Source: Oppiella nova
Lineage: Eukaryota > Arthropoda > Arachnida > Sarcoptiformes > Oppiidae
Reading direction: 5' to 3'
DNA length: 64,000 bases
NCBI GenBank assembly: GCA_905397405.1
Contig: CAJPVJ010000002.1
Span: forward strand, 124,001 to 188,000
Shown here: one piece after another, positions 53,727-64,000 of the stretch
How the letters are laid out: each line of letters opens with the position of its first letter
Numbering within the stretch: position 1 is the first letter of the stretch
Notes under the pieces: generated by a model
What the model was told of the DNA's origin: nothing
What the model saw: only the letters and a program-made list of their open reading frames with translations
Database searches by the model: none
Made by a program: the position numbers and the translations under genes

Positions 53727-54647
53727 TTAAGCGCTTGCGCGACGACGATCTACTTCTGTAGATGGTGCTTTAGGTTGTTCTTTTACCAGTGCTACATTGA
53801 ATGAAATACGTTTAAATGGTTTGTTGAGACCACGACGGGCAATTTCAGCTTCATCACTGATATCAATAGCTGTTGCCACTAAGCCATCACGTGTTGCGAA
53901 AGCAAAATCATCCCAAAGGTATTGATCACCTTCGATGTTGAATTGTGTGGTTAATTTGCGATAGCCAGGTGCAGATACGAAATAATGCACATGAGATGGG
54001 CGGTTACCATGGCGGCCTAATTTGTTCAGTACAAACTGAGTCGTCCCTTGTGGTGGACAGCCATAGCCAACGGGCATAGTTGTTTGTGCAACGTACTGAC
54101 CATTGCTATCAGTCAATATGCTACGGCGTAGATTAAAATCTGACTGTGATTTATCAAAGAAAGAGTAATTACCTAAACTGTTGGCATGCCAAATTTCAAC
54201 TTTAGCATTTGGGATAAGATTGCCATCTGTGTCTGTTACTGTACCTTCAATAAATAGGGTGTCGATTTTATCGCTCTCTGAACCATCGTCCATGCGAGAA
54301 AAGCCGACGGACTCAGGCGCACCAGCGACATATAATGGGCCTTCAATGGTGCGTGGTGTGCCACCTGTGATACCTGCTTTTGCATCTGCTTCATCAGCAC
54401 GTAAATCCAAATAATGTTCCAAACCTAAGCCCGCTGCTAAAAGACCAAGTTCATTGGCTTGACCTGCATCGGTAAAATATTCTAGGCCTTTCCATAATTC
54501 ACTTTGTGAAATGTCTAAATCTTCAATGGCTTGAAACAAGTCAGTTAATAAACGTACCACTACTTGTTGTACACGTTTATCGACTGCACCAGTTGCAGTG
54601 TCTACATTCATTTGTTTGACCAAAGTATCGATTTCTTGACGGTTCAT
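53727..54647 (-). CDS. catA: Catechol 1,2-dioxygenase
   Basis: 306 residues from the ATG at 54647 (AGGAG seven bases upstream); ADP1 CatA is 311. An N-terminal helical linker domain is followed by the intradiol fold. The four Fe(III) ligands are visible: Tyr in LGNYSFFDK, Tyr in [10 protein letters not shown], and two His in [11 protein letters not shown]. It opens catechol to cis,cis-muconate. In ADP1 catA lies away from ben; here it is the first gene of the ben run, directly next to benM, so catechol made by BenD is cleaved by a co-regulated enzyme. The remaining cat genes (catBCIJFD) are not in the window. Confidence 0.95.
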   Translation of the reverse strand: MNRQEIDTLVKQMNVDTATGAVDKRVQQVVVRLLTDLFQAIEDLDISQSELWKGLEYFTDAGQANELGLLAAGLGLEHYLDLRADEADAKAGITGGTPRTIEGPLYVAGAPESVGFSRMDDGSESDKIDTLFIEGTVTDTDGNLIPNAKVEIWHANSLGNYSFFDKSQSDFNLRRSILTDSNGQYVAQTTMPVGYGCPPQGTTQFVLNKLGRHGNRPSHVHYFVSAPGYRKLTTQFNIEGDQYLWDDFAFATRDGLVATAIDISDEAEIARRGLNKPFKRISFNVALVKEQPKAPSTEVDRRRASA

Positions 54648-54852
54648 ACTAGATCTCCTGCAGTATGCGTGGTTTGGCATTGCATACGAAAAAAATCGTT
54701 TGAAACTTTGCTGCCCACTTTCCATGTTCTTCATGTGCGAGATTTAAAGCTTGAACTGATTAAAGTGATTCATTGGGCTAACAGAATGAGATTCTTTGGC
54801 TGGCTGTGAATATCAAAAGTTTTACAGTCTTGCTTTACATCTTGCTTTTGAT

Positions 54853-54867
54853 ATACCTTAAAAGAAT
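54853..54867. promoter_or_regulatory. BenM/CatM-type operator site 1
   Basis: ATAC-CTTAAAA-GAAT, an imperfect form of the LysR-type BenM consensus ATAC-N7-GTAT. The bases ATACCTTAAAAG recur before benK (56216-56227, other strand). Confidence 0.55.
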
Positions 54868-54904
54868 GGATGATCGCTGTCTAAGATCAAATTTGCATTT
54901 TTTT

Positions 54905-54919
54905 ATATCTTAAAGGTAT
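54905..54919. promoter_or_regulatory. BenM/CatM-type operator site 2
   Basis: ATAT-CTTAAAG-GTAT, three quarters of one arm and the full other arm of ATAC-N7-GTAT. It lies 11 bp before the benM ATG, a place suited to autorepression, 52 bp from site 1. Confidence 0.55.
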
Positions 54920-54929
54920 GGAGTTTGAG

Positions 54930-55856
54930 ATGGAACTCAGGCATTTGCGCTATTTTGTTGCTGTTGTAGAAGAACAAAGTTTTACCAAAGCAGCAGAAAA
55001 GCTTTATATTGCTCAGCCTCCACTGAGCAGACAGATTCAAAATCTTGAAGGTGAATTGGGTATCGCGCTTTTTGAACGTGGAAGCCGTCCGTTAAAAACC
55101 ACAGAAGCGGGGCAATTTTTTTATCAACACGCTGTTAAACTTTTGTCTAATGCCGAAGAAGTAAAGTCCATGACCAAGCGAATTGGCTTGATCGAAAAAA
55201 CCGTAACAATGGGGTTTGTGGGTTCTTTATTGTATGGTTTATTACCCAAAATCGTTTATATGTTCCGTCAACAACAGCCGCATTTAAAAATTGAGCTGAT
55301 TGAAATGAGTACCAAAGATCAAATTCAGGCGCTTAAAGAAGGGCGTATTGATGTTGGATTTGGACGTTTAAGAATTTCTGATCCTGCCATTAGGCGAGTT
55401 TTGTTACGAGAGGAGCCATTAATGTTGGCTGTCCATATCAGTCATCATCTAGCTACAGATTCTAAAGGCACTTATTTTGCCGATATTGAAGATGAGAACT
55501 TATTCCTTTACCCAAGTCACCCTAAGCCCAATTTTTCCACTCAAGTACGTCATCTGTTTTCCGAGCATGGTCTAGATCCTAAGAATCTAAAAGAAGTTCG
55601 AGAAATTCAACTGGCTTTGGGATTGGTTGCTGCAGGTGAAGGGGTATGTATTGTGCCCGAGAGTGCAAAAACCATTCAATTGCCGAATTTAATCTATATC
55701 CCATTGTTAGATAGCTCTGCAAAAAGCCCAATTTTTATGGCAATACGTTGTATGGATGAAAGTGAAAATATTCGGTCTTTATTTGATTGTATTTATCAGG
55801 TTTATGATTTAGAAGGCTTTCAATATGATCGTGCGAGCTTTACGACCATCTATTAA
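54930..55856 (+). CDS. benM: LysR-type activator BenM
   Basis: 308 residues from the ATG at 54930 (GGAG six bases upstream). The winged helix-turn-helix is MELRHLRYFVAVVEEQSFTK through AQPPLSRQIQNLEGELG. The effector domain has GFVGSLLYGLLP and KPNFSTQVRHLFSEHGLDP, closer to ADP1 BenM than to CatM as I recall them (FVAVVEEQSFTKAA; SRP-KTTEAG). BenM responds to benzoate and cis,cis-muconate together and activates ben genes. It is divergent from catA and upstream of benK, as expected for the master regulator of this cluster. CatM is the alternative. Confidence 0.88.
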   Translation: MELRHLRYFVAVVEEQSFTKAAEKLYIAQPPLSRQIQNLEGELGIALFERGSRPLKTTEAGQFFYQHAVKLLSNAEEVKSMTKRIGLIEKTVTMGFVGSLLYGLLPKIVYMFRQQQPHLKIELIEMSTKDQIQALKEGRIDVGFGRLRISDPAIRRVLLREEPLMLAVHISHHLATDSKGTYFADIEDENLFLYPSHPKPNFSTQVRHLFSEHGLDPKNLKEVREIQLALGLVAAGEGVCIVPESAKTIQLPNLIYIPLLDSSAKSPIFMAIRCMDESENIRSLFDCIYQVYDLEGFQYDRASFTTIY

Positions 55857-55864
55857 ACCGCTGT

Positions 55865-55990
55865 CATCAATCAAAAAATGCGCATATATTGTTAATAAAT
55901 TAGCATTGAAAGTTCCTTCTCCCTTTGGGAGAAGGCTAGGATGAGGGTACTTTTATATCGATTTATGATTTAAAAAGGGACTTAGGATAG
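55865..55990. repeat. Dispersed intergenic repeat, copy 2
   Basis: About 126 bp, homologous to 16863-16986, starting eight bases after the benM stop. Its core CCTTCTCCCTTTGGGAGAAGG (21 bp, 55914-55934) folds to a perfect hairpin; GCTAGGATGAGGG follows. It may act as the benM transcript end. Confidence 0.6.
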
Positions 55991-56212
55991 AAATCCATTC
56001 AGTTCAATCATTGAATGAAAAGTTATTTATAGATGTTGTTTTGTGTGAAAAGTAACATATTGAAAAATCAGAACAAGTCGATTGATTTATTCTAAAACTC
56101 TAAAAATATCGAGATAATCATTAAAATAAAAAATAAATCATTAAAAATATAAAGCTCGATTTCTTTAATAATTCTTTTTAATCCCTTGTTTATTCATCAA
56201 AAAATATTAAAC

Positions 56213-56227
56213 CGACTTTTAAGGTAT
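56213..56227. promoter_or_regulatory. BenM-type site upstream of benK
   Basis: CGAC-TTTTAAG-GTAT; on the other strand it reads ATACCTTAAAAGTCG, sharing 12 bases with site 1 of the catA-ben promoter. It is about 90 bp before the benK start. Confidence 0.5.
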
Positions 56228-56316
56228 GGATATATATGCAATCGGTTTTGGACAAAAAATAACAGCTGCCTCATTGTTTGAAAAAATTTCGTAGCGTTTC
56301 ACCGCAGGAGGCAAAA

Positions 56317-57690
56317 GTGCAAACGAGCAAACTAAATATTAATCGCATCGTGGATGAAGCAAAATTCACCCCTTTTCATTGGGGGGTTCTATTGTGGTGT
56401 TTATTAATTATTATTTTTGATGGATATGATCTGGTTATTTATGGTGTAGCTTTACCTTTATTGATGCAAGAGTGGGGCTTAACTGCTGTACAAGCAGGCT
56501 TGCTGGCCAGTACAGCACTTTTTGGCATGATGTTTGGTGCAATGAGTTTTGGAACACTGTCAGATAAGTTGGGCCGTAAAAAAACCATCATGATTTGTGT
56601 GGCTATTTTTAGTGGATTTACTTTTCTCGGTGCATTTGCATCAACACCCGTTGAATTTGGAATTCTCAGATTTTTAGCAGGACTTGGTATTGGTGGTGTG
56701 ATGCCGAACGTGGTGGCTTTAATGACTGAGTATGCGCCTAAACGTATACGTAGCACACTGGTCGCTGTTATGTTTAGTGGCTATGCCATTGGTGGTATGA
56801 CATCTGCCTTGCTGGGTGCTTGGCTGGTGGTCGATTATGGTTGGAAAATCATGTTTTATATCGCGATTATCCCATTCTTAGCTTTACCCCTTATTTGGAA
56901 GTTTTTACCTGAATCATTGATGTTTCTAACTCACCAAGGCAAGACCGATCAAGTGCGAGAAGTGGTACAGAAAATTGCACCGCAGCAACAGATCCATTCC
57001 TCGACTCAATTTGAATTAAATGAAGTCACCGCTGGTGATGAAGCACCGTTACGTGCATTGTTTCAGCAAGGCCGTCGATCAAGCACAGTAATGTTCTGGA
57101 TTGCTTTCTTTATGTGTTTATTGATGGTTTATGCACTCGGAAGTTGGTTGCCTAAATTAATGATCCAAGCAGGCTATTCACTGGGTGCAAGTATGATCTT
57201 CTTATTTGCATTAAATATTGGTGGCATGGTTGGTGCAATTGGTGGTGGTGCTTTGGCGGATAAATTTCATATTAAACCCGTATTGACCATAATGTTTACG
57301 GTTGGTGCGATTGCGCTCATTTTCCTTGGTTTTAAAAGCCCACAATTCATTCTCTATACCTTGATTGCAATTGCTGGTGCAGCAACCATTGGTTCACAAA
57401 TTTTACTCTATACCTTTGTTGCACAATTTTATCCAGCAATAGTACGTTCTACAGGTATGGGGTGGGCATCAGGCATTGGACGAATTGGTGCCATTGTTGG
57501 ACCAGTCTTAACAGGTGCATTGTTGACCCTAGAGTTACCTCACCAAATGAATTTTCTTGTTATCGCTGTCCCAGGATTTATTGCAGCACTAGCGATATTC
57601 TTTGTGAATTTAAATGCTTCAGTGGAAAAAACTCAAACGGCCGAAGCGCCAACAGCTCAGAAAAATATTGTTGGAAATACAATTAACTAA
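56317..57690 (+). CDS. benK: Benzoate MFS transporter BenK
   Basis: 457 residues from a GTG at 56317, chosen because a perfect AGGAGG lies six bases upstream; a TTG 13 codons earlier has no such site. AAHS-family MFS protein with twelve helices: IIIFDGYDLVIYGVALPLLM (the conserved D-G-D of aromatic acid porters), GTLSDKLGRKKTIMI, and GLGIGGVMPNVVALMTEYAP. It matches ADP1 BenK closely in remembered sequence. It imports benzoate with protons. The BenM-type site upstream suggests induction with the ben operon. Confidence 0.93.
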   Translation: MQTSKLNINRIVDEAKFTPFHWGVLLWCLLIIIFDGYDLVIYGVALPLLMQEWGLTAVQAGLLASTALFGMMFGAMSFGTLSDKLGRKKTIMICVAIFSGFTFLGAFASTPVEFGILRFLAGLGIGGVMPNVVALMTEYAPKRIRSTLVAVMFSGYAIGGMTSALLGAWLVVDYGWKIMFYIAIIPFLALPLIWKFLPESLMFLTHQGKTDQVREVVQKIAPQQQIHSSTQFELNEVTAGDEAPLRALFQQGRRSSTVMFWIAFFMCLLMVYALGSWLPKLMIQAGYSLGASMIFLFALNIGGMVGAIGGGALADKFHIKPVLTIMFTVGAIALIFLGFKSPQFILYTLIAIAGAATIGSQILLYTFVAQFYPAIVRSTGMGWASGIGRIGAIVGPVLTGALLTLELPHQMNFLVIAVPGFIAALAIFFVNLNASVEKTQTAEAPTAQKNIVGNTIN

Positions 57691-57786
57691 GTTCGTAAAC
57701 CAAACTCACGCACAAACTGACTTGGTATTTCAGCCTGAATCATGAGGATTAAGGCTGGTTCAAAATAATCAATCGTAGAGAATAGG

Positions 57787-59064
57787 ATGCTTTCTACAAT
57801 GAAAAAATTTAACTACAACATCATTTTGGTGTCAATGGGATTACTTAGCCTAAATATGGCGCATGCAGATTCGATGACAGAAGTTGAACAGTTACGTAAT
57901 GAAGTTAAACAATTACGTGAAATGATTGAACAACAGCAACACGTGCAAAATAAGCAAATTGTGGCATTGGAAAATAATGTTAAAGCGGCACAGGTTGTAT
58001 CGCAGGCAAAAGATCAAACCTTTGCACGAACAAAAGCTGGTGCAGAAGTAACACTATATGGGAATATCCGTGCGGATCTATTGTATCAGTCTGAAGGTGG
58101 AAGTGCCGATCGACTTTATAATCAGATCAATAGCGTACCGCTTAAAGGCCATAATGAAAGTAGTGATCAATTAAAATCAACACTTGCCGCGACTCGTTTA
58201 GGTTTAGATTTTAAAACTGCTGACAAAGATATTTCAGGAAAAATAGAAGTTGATTTCTTGGGTGCGAATGATGGACTTAGAATTCGCCATGCCTATTTTA
58301 ATTATGGTCAATGGTTGATTGGTCAAACATGGTCTAACTTTGCAGTTCCCGATTATATGCCAGAAACAATTGATGCTTTGGGTTATGTGGGGGGCGCTGT
58401 TAAACGAGATGCACAAATTCGTTATACCCATAAATTTAATGCAGAAACACAGCTGGTAACGGCTTTGGAAGATTCCAAAGATGCCTTATCGAATATGCGG
58501 ATCCCGGTTTTATCAACTCGACTAAATCAATCATTTGCTGATCGGGCGGGCGCATTGAGTTTGCGAGGCATGGTTAGTGAAAAGAGGACTGTTGCTGATA
58601 ATGAACTCGCTTGGGGTATTGGACTTGGAGCAAAATACGATATTTCTGCAAAAACCACACTTAAAGCAGATTATTATCATGTTAAAGGTGATTCCAGTTT
58701 AGTGTCATGGACGAACCAAGGCTTTGCTATAGATGCCAATAAAAATATCATGGCGCTGAATCAATTTGACTCAATCACTGTGGGGGTGACGCAACAGTTT
58801 AACTCACAATGGCGAGGAACATTGGGATATGGCTATATGAAAGCAGATGAAAATCAGGATTATATTCGATATTTGAGTGATCAGACCAAAGCCAATAAAA
58901 CACTTTGGCAAGCTTGGGCCAATGTATTTTATAGCCCGAAAAAGCCGTTAAGTTTTGGTCTGGAATATGTTTATGGTGAGCGTAAAGCCTTTGTTGCAGC
59001 GTCTAATGGACAGGATACAGGTGAGGACAATCGTTTTAATGCGGTTGCGATCTATAATTTCTAA
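57787..59064 (+). CDS. benP: Outer-membrane porin of the DcaP type (BenP)
   Basis: 425 residues. Signal peptide (MKKFNYNIILVSMGLLSLNM, cleavage after AHA) from the ATG at 57799 or 57787. A short coiled coil follows (VEQLRNEVKQLREMIEQQQ), then a 16-strand barrel beginning EVTLYGNIRADLLYQ and ending in the aromatic FNAVAIYNF (C-terminal Phe), as in DcaP trimeric porins. DcaP-like porins pass dicarboxylic or aromatic acids across the outer membrane; placed 96 bp after benK it is the counterpart of ADP1 BenP. A terminator follows. Confidence 0.88.
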   Translation: MLSTMKKFNYNIILVSMGLLSLNMAHADSMTEVEQLRNEVKQLREMIEQQQHVQNKQIVALENNVKAAQVVSQAKDQTFARTKAGAEVTLYGNIRADLLYQSEGGSADRLYNQINSVPLKGHNESSDQLKSTLAATRLGLDFKTADKDISGKIEVDFLGANDGLRIRHAYFNYGQWLIGQTWSNFAVPDYMPETIDALGYVGGAVKRDAQIRYTHKFNAETQLVTALEDSKDALSNMRIPVLSTRLNQSFADRAGALSLRGMVSEKRTVADNELAWGIGLGAKYDISAKTTLKADYYHVKGDSSLVSWTNQGFAIDANKNIMALNQFDSITVGVTQQFNSQWRGTLGYGYMKADENQDYIRYLSDQTKANKTLWQAWANVFYSPKKPLSFGLEYVYGERKAFVAASNGQDTGEDNRFNAVAIYNF

Positions 59065-59089
59065 GTTATCCGTTGCAGTATGATCACCA

Positions 59090-59127
59090 AAGAAGCCCTG
59101 TTTAATATGCGTTAAATAGGGCTTCTG
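59090..59127. terminator. Bidirectional terminator between benP and the hydrolase gene
   Basis: AGAAGCCCT pairs with AGGGCTTCT, with a further TTTAA/TTAAA inside. Convergent genes on both sides. Confidence 0.8.
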
Positions 59128-59135
59128 GAATTCAA

Positions 59136-60047
59136 TTAAGCGGATTCTTTTAAAAATAAACGGATTGCTTGGCTAAATTTCACGGGTTCTGTAATAAGCG
59201 GCGTATGCCCTGAACGTTTAAAAATAATATTTTTCGCATTGGCTAAACTGTCAGAAATTTGCATTTGACCTTCAGCAGGATAGAGTGATGACTTTTCCCC
59301 AATAAAGAATGTAGTCGGACATTCCAATTGTGAAATTGCCTGACGATAATCTTCATCATGGTTGAGATAATTATCGATATACCAAGTTAAATAATCCATT
59401 CGACGGATAGGTAATAAATGTTTTTGTAATTGAGGATGTTTAAGCGCCAAATTAAACATAAATGGGCTTAATTTATTACTGCCTTGAATTTTAATAAAAT
59501 TTAACCAAATTTGAATCAGTTCAGTTCGTGGTTCAATCGGTAATTCATCAACAAAACGATAGTTTGAATATTGATGTAAAAAATCAGAGAAGTCTTTTAG
59601 CAATCTTTTAATTTTAAAATACTTTTTCCCAAATAAACCAAATTCCCATGTTTCATCCGTTGGAATTTTAGGGGTTTGATCAATGTGTAGATAAGCTTTG
59701 AGTTTTTCAGCCAAATTGCCATATTGCATCCCATGCATGGCAGTGGTTGCTCCCATGGAATAACCCATAAGAATAAAATGATCTAAATTTAACTGGTCAA
59801 TTAAGCTTTCAAGATCACGCCAATGGTTGCTAATCGCATCGATTTCTTGAGGGATCTTACAGGTTCTAGAGCCACCAAAGCCACGCCAATCTGGGATATA
59901 AAATTTATAATGTTTAATATTAGGCAGTAAAAAGGGAAGCCATTGCCAACTATGCATACCTAAACCAGACAGAACCAGTACAGGTTCACCCTGACCAATT
60001 TCACGAACAAATAATTTTTCGCCATCTGGCATTGTATAGTGTGGCAT
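59136..60047 (-). CDS. Alpha/beta hydrolase
   Basis: 303 residues without signal peptide. Motifs: LVLSGLGMHSWQW (oxyanion region), DWRGFGGS, the nucleophile elbow GYSMGATTA, an acid in FIGEKSSLYPAEG and His in RSGHTPLI. It is of the general esterase/lipase/C-C hydrolase type; substrate unknown. It is 8 bp after padR on the same strand, so the two form an operon controlled by PadR. Confidence 0.85.
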   Translation of the reverse strand: MPHYTMPDGEKLFVREIGQGEPVLVLSGLGMHSWQWLPFLLPNIKHYKFYIPDWRGFGGSRTCKIPQEIDAISNHWRDLESLIDQLNLDHFILMGYSMGATTAMHGMQYGNLAEKLKAYLHIDQTPKIPTDETWEFGLFGKKYFKIKRLLKDFSDFLHQYSNYRFVDELPIEPRTELIQIWLNFIKIQGSNKLSPFMFNLALKHPQLQKHLLPIRRMDYLTWYIDNYLNHDEDYRQAISQLECPTTFFIGEKSSLYPAEGQMQISDSLANAKNIIFKRSGHTPLITEPVKFSQAIRLFLKESA

Positions 60048-60055
60048 GCAGTTTC

Positions 60056-60607
60056 CTATGAATTCTCTTTATTCTCAAACGCTTTAAGCTGTGGGATGAC
60101 TTGGTCGAGCCAATTGATCCAGCCCATTTCTAAGTCTATACCCAATTGTAAAATCATTTTGTGAATATATAAAGTTCGATCCAGTTGCTCGATTTGTTCA
60201 AAATCTTTGGAAAAAATCTGGCGGTATAGTTTTAAATTTTCACGATGTAATTCTAAATGACGCTCAAGTTCAGGTAAAACAGTATTTCCACCAAATTGTG
60301 CTTCTGCCCGTAAGCGAACCATAATTTCTTCACGAAGCTGGGCAGGTTGCCCTTGTTTGACCATCCAGTCAGCCAGTTCGACCCGTCCAAGTTGTTCAAC
60401 TTGATAGGTTTTTTTTCGGCCATGATCAGACTGATCTTCAAGCGTGGAAATCCAGCCTTTCTTTTGCATACCGTTAAGTTCACGGTAGATTTGTTGATGC
60501 GTTGCATTCCAGAAGAATCCCATAGATCGGTCAAAGCGTCGCGCCAATTCAAAACCTGTACTTGGCTTCTCTATCAGACTGGTCAATAAAACATGGGCTA
60601 ATGACAT
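60056..60607 (-). CDS. PadR-family regulator
   Basis: 183 residues. The PadR winged helix (LTSLIEKPSTGFELARRFDR, then FFWNATHQQIYRELNGMQKK GW) is followed by a C-terminal helical dimer domain with LYRQIFSKDFEQIEQLDRTL. The size and layout match PadR-s1/VirR-type two-domain members. It is divergent from the fadH-type gene with two large palindromes between them, and cotranscribed with the hydrolase, so it probably represses both sides until a lipid or aromatic acid binds. Confidence 0.88.
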   Translation of the reverse strand: MSLAHVLLTSLIEKPSTGFELARRFDRSMGFFWNATHQQIYRELNGMQKKGWISTLEDQSDHGRKKTYQVEQLGRVELADWMVKQGQPAQLREEIMVRLRAEAQFGGNTVLPELERHLELHRENLKLYRQIFSKDFEQIEQLDRTLYIHKMILQLGIDLEMGWINWLDQVIPQLKAFENKENS

Positions 60608-60644
60608 TGTGTAATATCACATCAACAAAATAAATATAAAGTCA

Positions 60645-60664
60645 TTATGCAACATGTTGCATAA
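60645..60664. promoter_or_regulatory. PadR operator 1
   Basis: A perfect 20-bp palindrome, TTATGCAACATGTTGCATAA, 37 bp before the padR start. It shares ATGCAAC/GTTGCAT arms with operator 2. Confidence 0.75.
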
Positions 60665-60695
60665 AAATCAAATCTCGATTATAAATACTCACACT

Positions 60696-60711
60696 ATGCA
60701 ACTTGTTGCAT
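60696..60711. promoter_or_regulatory. PadR operator 2
   Basis: ATGCAACTTGTTGCAT, the same palindrome with one central mismatch, 49 bp centre to centre from operator 1 and 64 bp before the fadH-type start. Two equal sites suit one for each divergent promoter. Confidence 0.75.
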
Positions 60712-60751
60712 TAAACAGATATGAAGTGTCATTTAACAGATTGATAGCTAG

Positions 60752-62800
<2,049 letters not shown>

Positions 62801-62943
62801 ATGGATTAACGCTGTTTGAATTCCTTCTCTTTAAGCCATGTGTAGTGTGAAGCATGCTGCGAGAGAAGGGATTTTATGACTGGATTTTTAAGAAAATTAC
62901 TGGAAACGAATTCAAATTATTTCAGATTAAAGGGATATAAAAA

Positions 62944-63354
62944 ATGAGTTATACAAATACCAAGCCTGCAATTCAAAAATGGCACAACATGCTGGAAAGT
63001 CGAGACATGAGTCTTTTAAATGAATTATTGGCATACGATGTGGTCTTTCGTTCACCTGTGGCTTATAACCCCTATGAAGGTAAGCAAGTGGTCTTTTTCA
63101 TTTTAAGCAATGTGATTCAAATTTTTGAAAACTTTACTTACCATCGAGAATTTTTTACAGAGGATGAGCAAAGTGTTGTTTTAGAATTTTCTGCCAATGT
63201 GGGTGAAAAAAAATTAAAAGGGATTGATATGATTCGTTTTAATGAACAGGGTCAAATTGTTGATTTTGAAGTGATGATTCGACCAAAAAGTGGTTTGGAA
63301 GCATTGGCTGCTCAAATGGGGCAACGTATGGCCAGCTTTATACCTAAGGCCTAA
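62944..63354 (+). CDS. NTF2-like (SnoaL-type) protein
   Basis: 136 residues. Pattern of a cone-shaped NTF2 fold: AIQKWHNMLESRDMSLLNEL, LAYDVVFRSPVAYNPYEGK, VVLEFSANVGEKKLKGIDMI and RFNEQGQIVDFEVMIRPKSG. No catalytic residues are certain. It follows the fadH-type gene in the same direction after 143 bp and may belong to the same regulon. AAAGGGATATAAAA precedes the ATG. Confidence 0.8.
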   Translation: MSYTNTKPAIQKWHNMLESRDMSLLNELLAYDVVFRSPVAYNPYEGKQVVFFILSNVIQIFENFTYHREFFTEDEQSVVLEFSANVGEKKLKGIDMIRFNEQGQIVDFEVMIRPKSGLEALAAQMGQRMASFIPKA

Positions 63355-63445
63355 TTACGTATATACTGCAATAAATAAAATTAAGCGTGAAAAATTTCTT
63401 AATTTTTAAAATGATGATGAGTGATAAAAAGAGTTGAGGTGGAAA

Positions 63446-64000
63446 ATGTCTGTATTACATAAGTTTACTGAGATTAGCCAAGATTTATTGGATCAAGTGA
63501 CAGGTGCTGAATTACCAAAGCTGTATTTTAATCAGCAAGGAAAAATGTCTGAGATTATCAAGAAACTGCCTCAACTACAGGATAAATATCGTCCTACACC
63601 ATGGCTCAGCAATACCCATGCTCACCTGTTATATTTTGATTTAATTAAGAAAAAATCCATTAAGCTGGACTATGATCGAATTGATCAGCTGACCATGCAA
63701 GATGGTGGGGTCACGGCAATTGCTTGGTATGGCTACGATTTACCACAAGCAACTCCAACTATCGTGATTATGCATACGATTACAGGTACACCTGACAGTA
63801 TGCGTGAATTGGTCAAAGATCTACATGAATATACAGGATGGCGTATTGCATTATGTTTACGCCGTGGGCATGCGGGCTTACCTATGCCTGTTCCACTAAT
63901 GTCGATTTTTGGTTCAACCTCTGACTTAAAAGAGCAATTGGCTTCGATTCAAAACACTTTTCCACAATCTGATCTTTATGCAGTTGGTTCTTCCGCTGGT
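63446..64000 (+). CDS. YheT/ABHD-family alpha/beta hydrolase, N-terminal part (runs off right edge)
   Basis: 185 residues are visible from the ATG at 63446, behind GAGGTGG. YheT-type signatures: YRPTPWLSNTHAHLLYFDLI (the RP-WL-N-H-Q region), IVIMHTITGTPDSMRELVK and CLRRGHAGLP, with the nucleophile elbow VGSSAG just at the window end. Such proteins (UPF0017/ABHD1-3) act on lipids. It follows the NTF2-like gene after 91 bp and may be in one operon with it. Confidence 0.8.
   Translation, partial: MSVLHKFTEISQDLLDQVTGAELPKLYFNQQGKMSEIIKKLPQLQDKYRPTPWLSNTHAHLLYFDLIKKKSIKLDYDRIDQLTMQDGGVTAIAWYGYDLPQATPTIVIMHTITGTPDSMRELVKDLHEYTGWRIALCLRRGHAGLPMPVPLMSIFGSTSDLKEQLASIQNTFPQSDLYAVGSSAG

Overview
The window is a chromosomal stretch from an Acinetobacter species. 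The evidence is low-GC DNA, the benzoate genes (benABCDE, benM, benK, benP and catA, all close to the A. baylyi ADP1 proteins as I remember them), a UmuDAb-type SOS regulator with its 21-bp operator, and a type VI secretion VgrG island. No tRNA, rRNA, CRISPR array or prophage was seen.

Layout. 1-3.1 kb is a DNA-damage corner: the first 74 bases of umuC, a YcaQ/AlkX-like DNA glycosylase and umuDAb, with two matching SOS operators. 3.1-15.7 kb holds small exported proteins, a candidate sRNA, a 309-bp MITE, a MarR (HpaR-like) regulator, a disulfide-bond operon (dsbG, a TlpA-like protein, dsbD), pepN and xseAB. 15.7-24.6 kb is gene-poor accessory DNA with small lipoproteins (one MliC-like lysozyme inhibitor), an acetamidase/formamidase, tiny membrane proteins, a frameshifted Sel1-type gene, a Cas2-fold-like protein, a lipoprotein esterase and an SMR efflux/TetR pair. 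24.7-30.6 kb is proline catabolism (putA, an Lrp-type regulator, putP), followed by aspA, a DUF4349 lipoprotein and a sirtuin.

34.5-38.7 kb carries a PcfJ-like/DUF1266 gene and a DUF4034 gene. The first is split by an inverted segment with two pairs of perfect 127-bp inverted repeats. The equal arm length suggests a misoriented contig from a k=127 assembly rather than biology, and this should be settled first. 41.1-48.4 kb is an orphan T6SS island: vgrG with a transthyretin-like adaptor, a candidate PoNe-type DNase effector, a PoNi-type immunity protein and a second (Imm71/72-like) immunity protein. The two immunity proteins share the same C-terminal module.

48.5-59.1 kb is a complete benzoate-to-muconate unit. 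catA-benABCDE runs leftward. benM is divergent. benK and benP run rightward. BenM-type ATAC-N7-GTAT sites lie in both promoter regions. Uptake (BenP, BenK, BenE), dioxygenation (BenABC), dehydrogenation (BenD) and ring cleavage (CatA) are all present. 59.1-64 kb has a PadR regulator with an alpha/beta hydrolase on one side and a FadH-type reductase on the other, separated by two near-identical palindromes, then an NTF2-like protein and the start of a YheT-family hydrolase cut by the window end.
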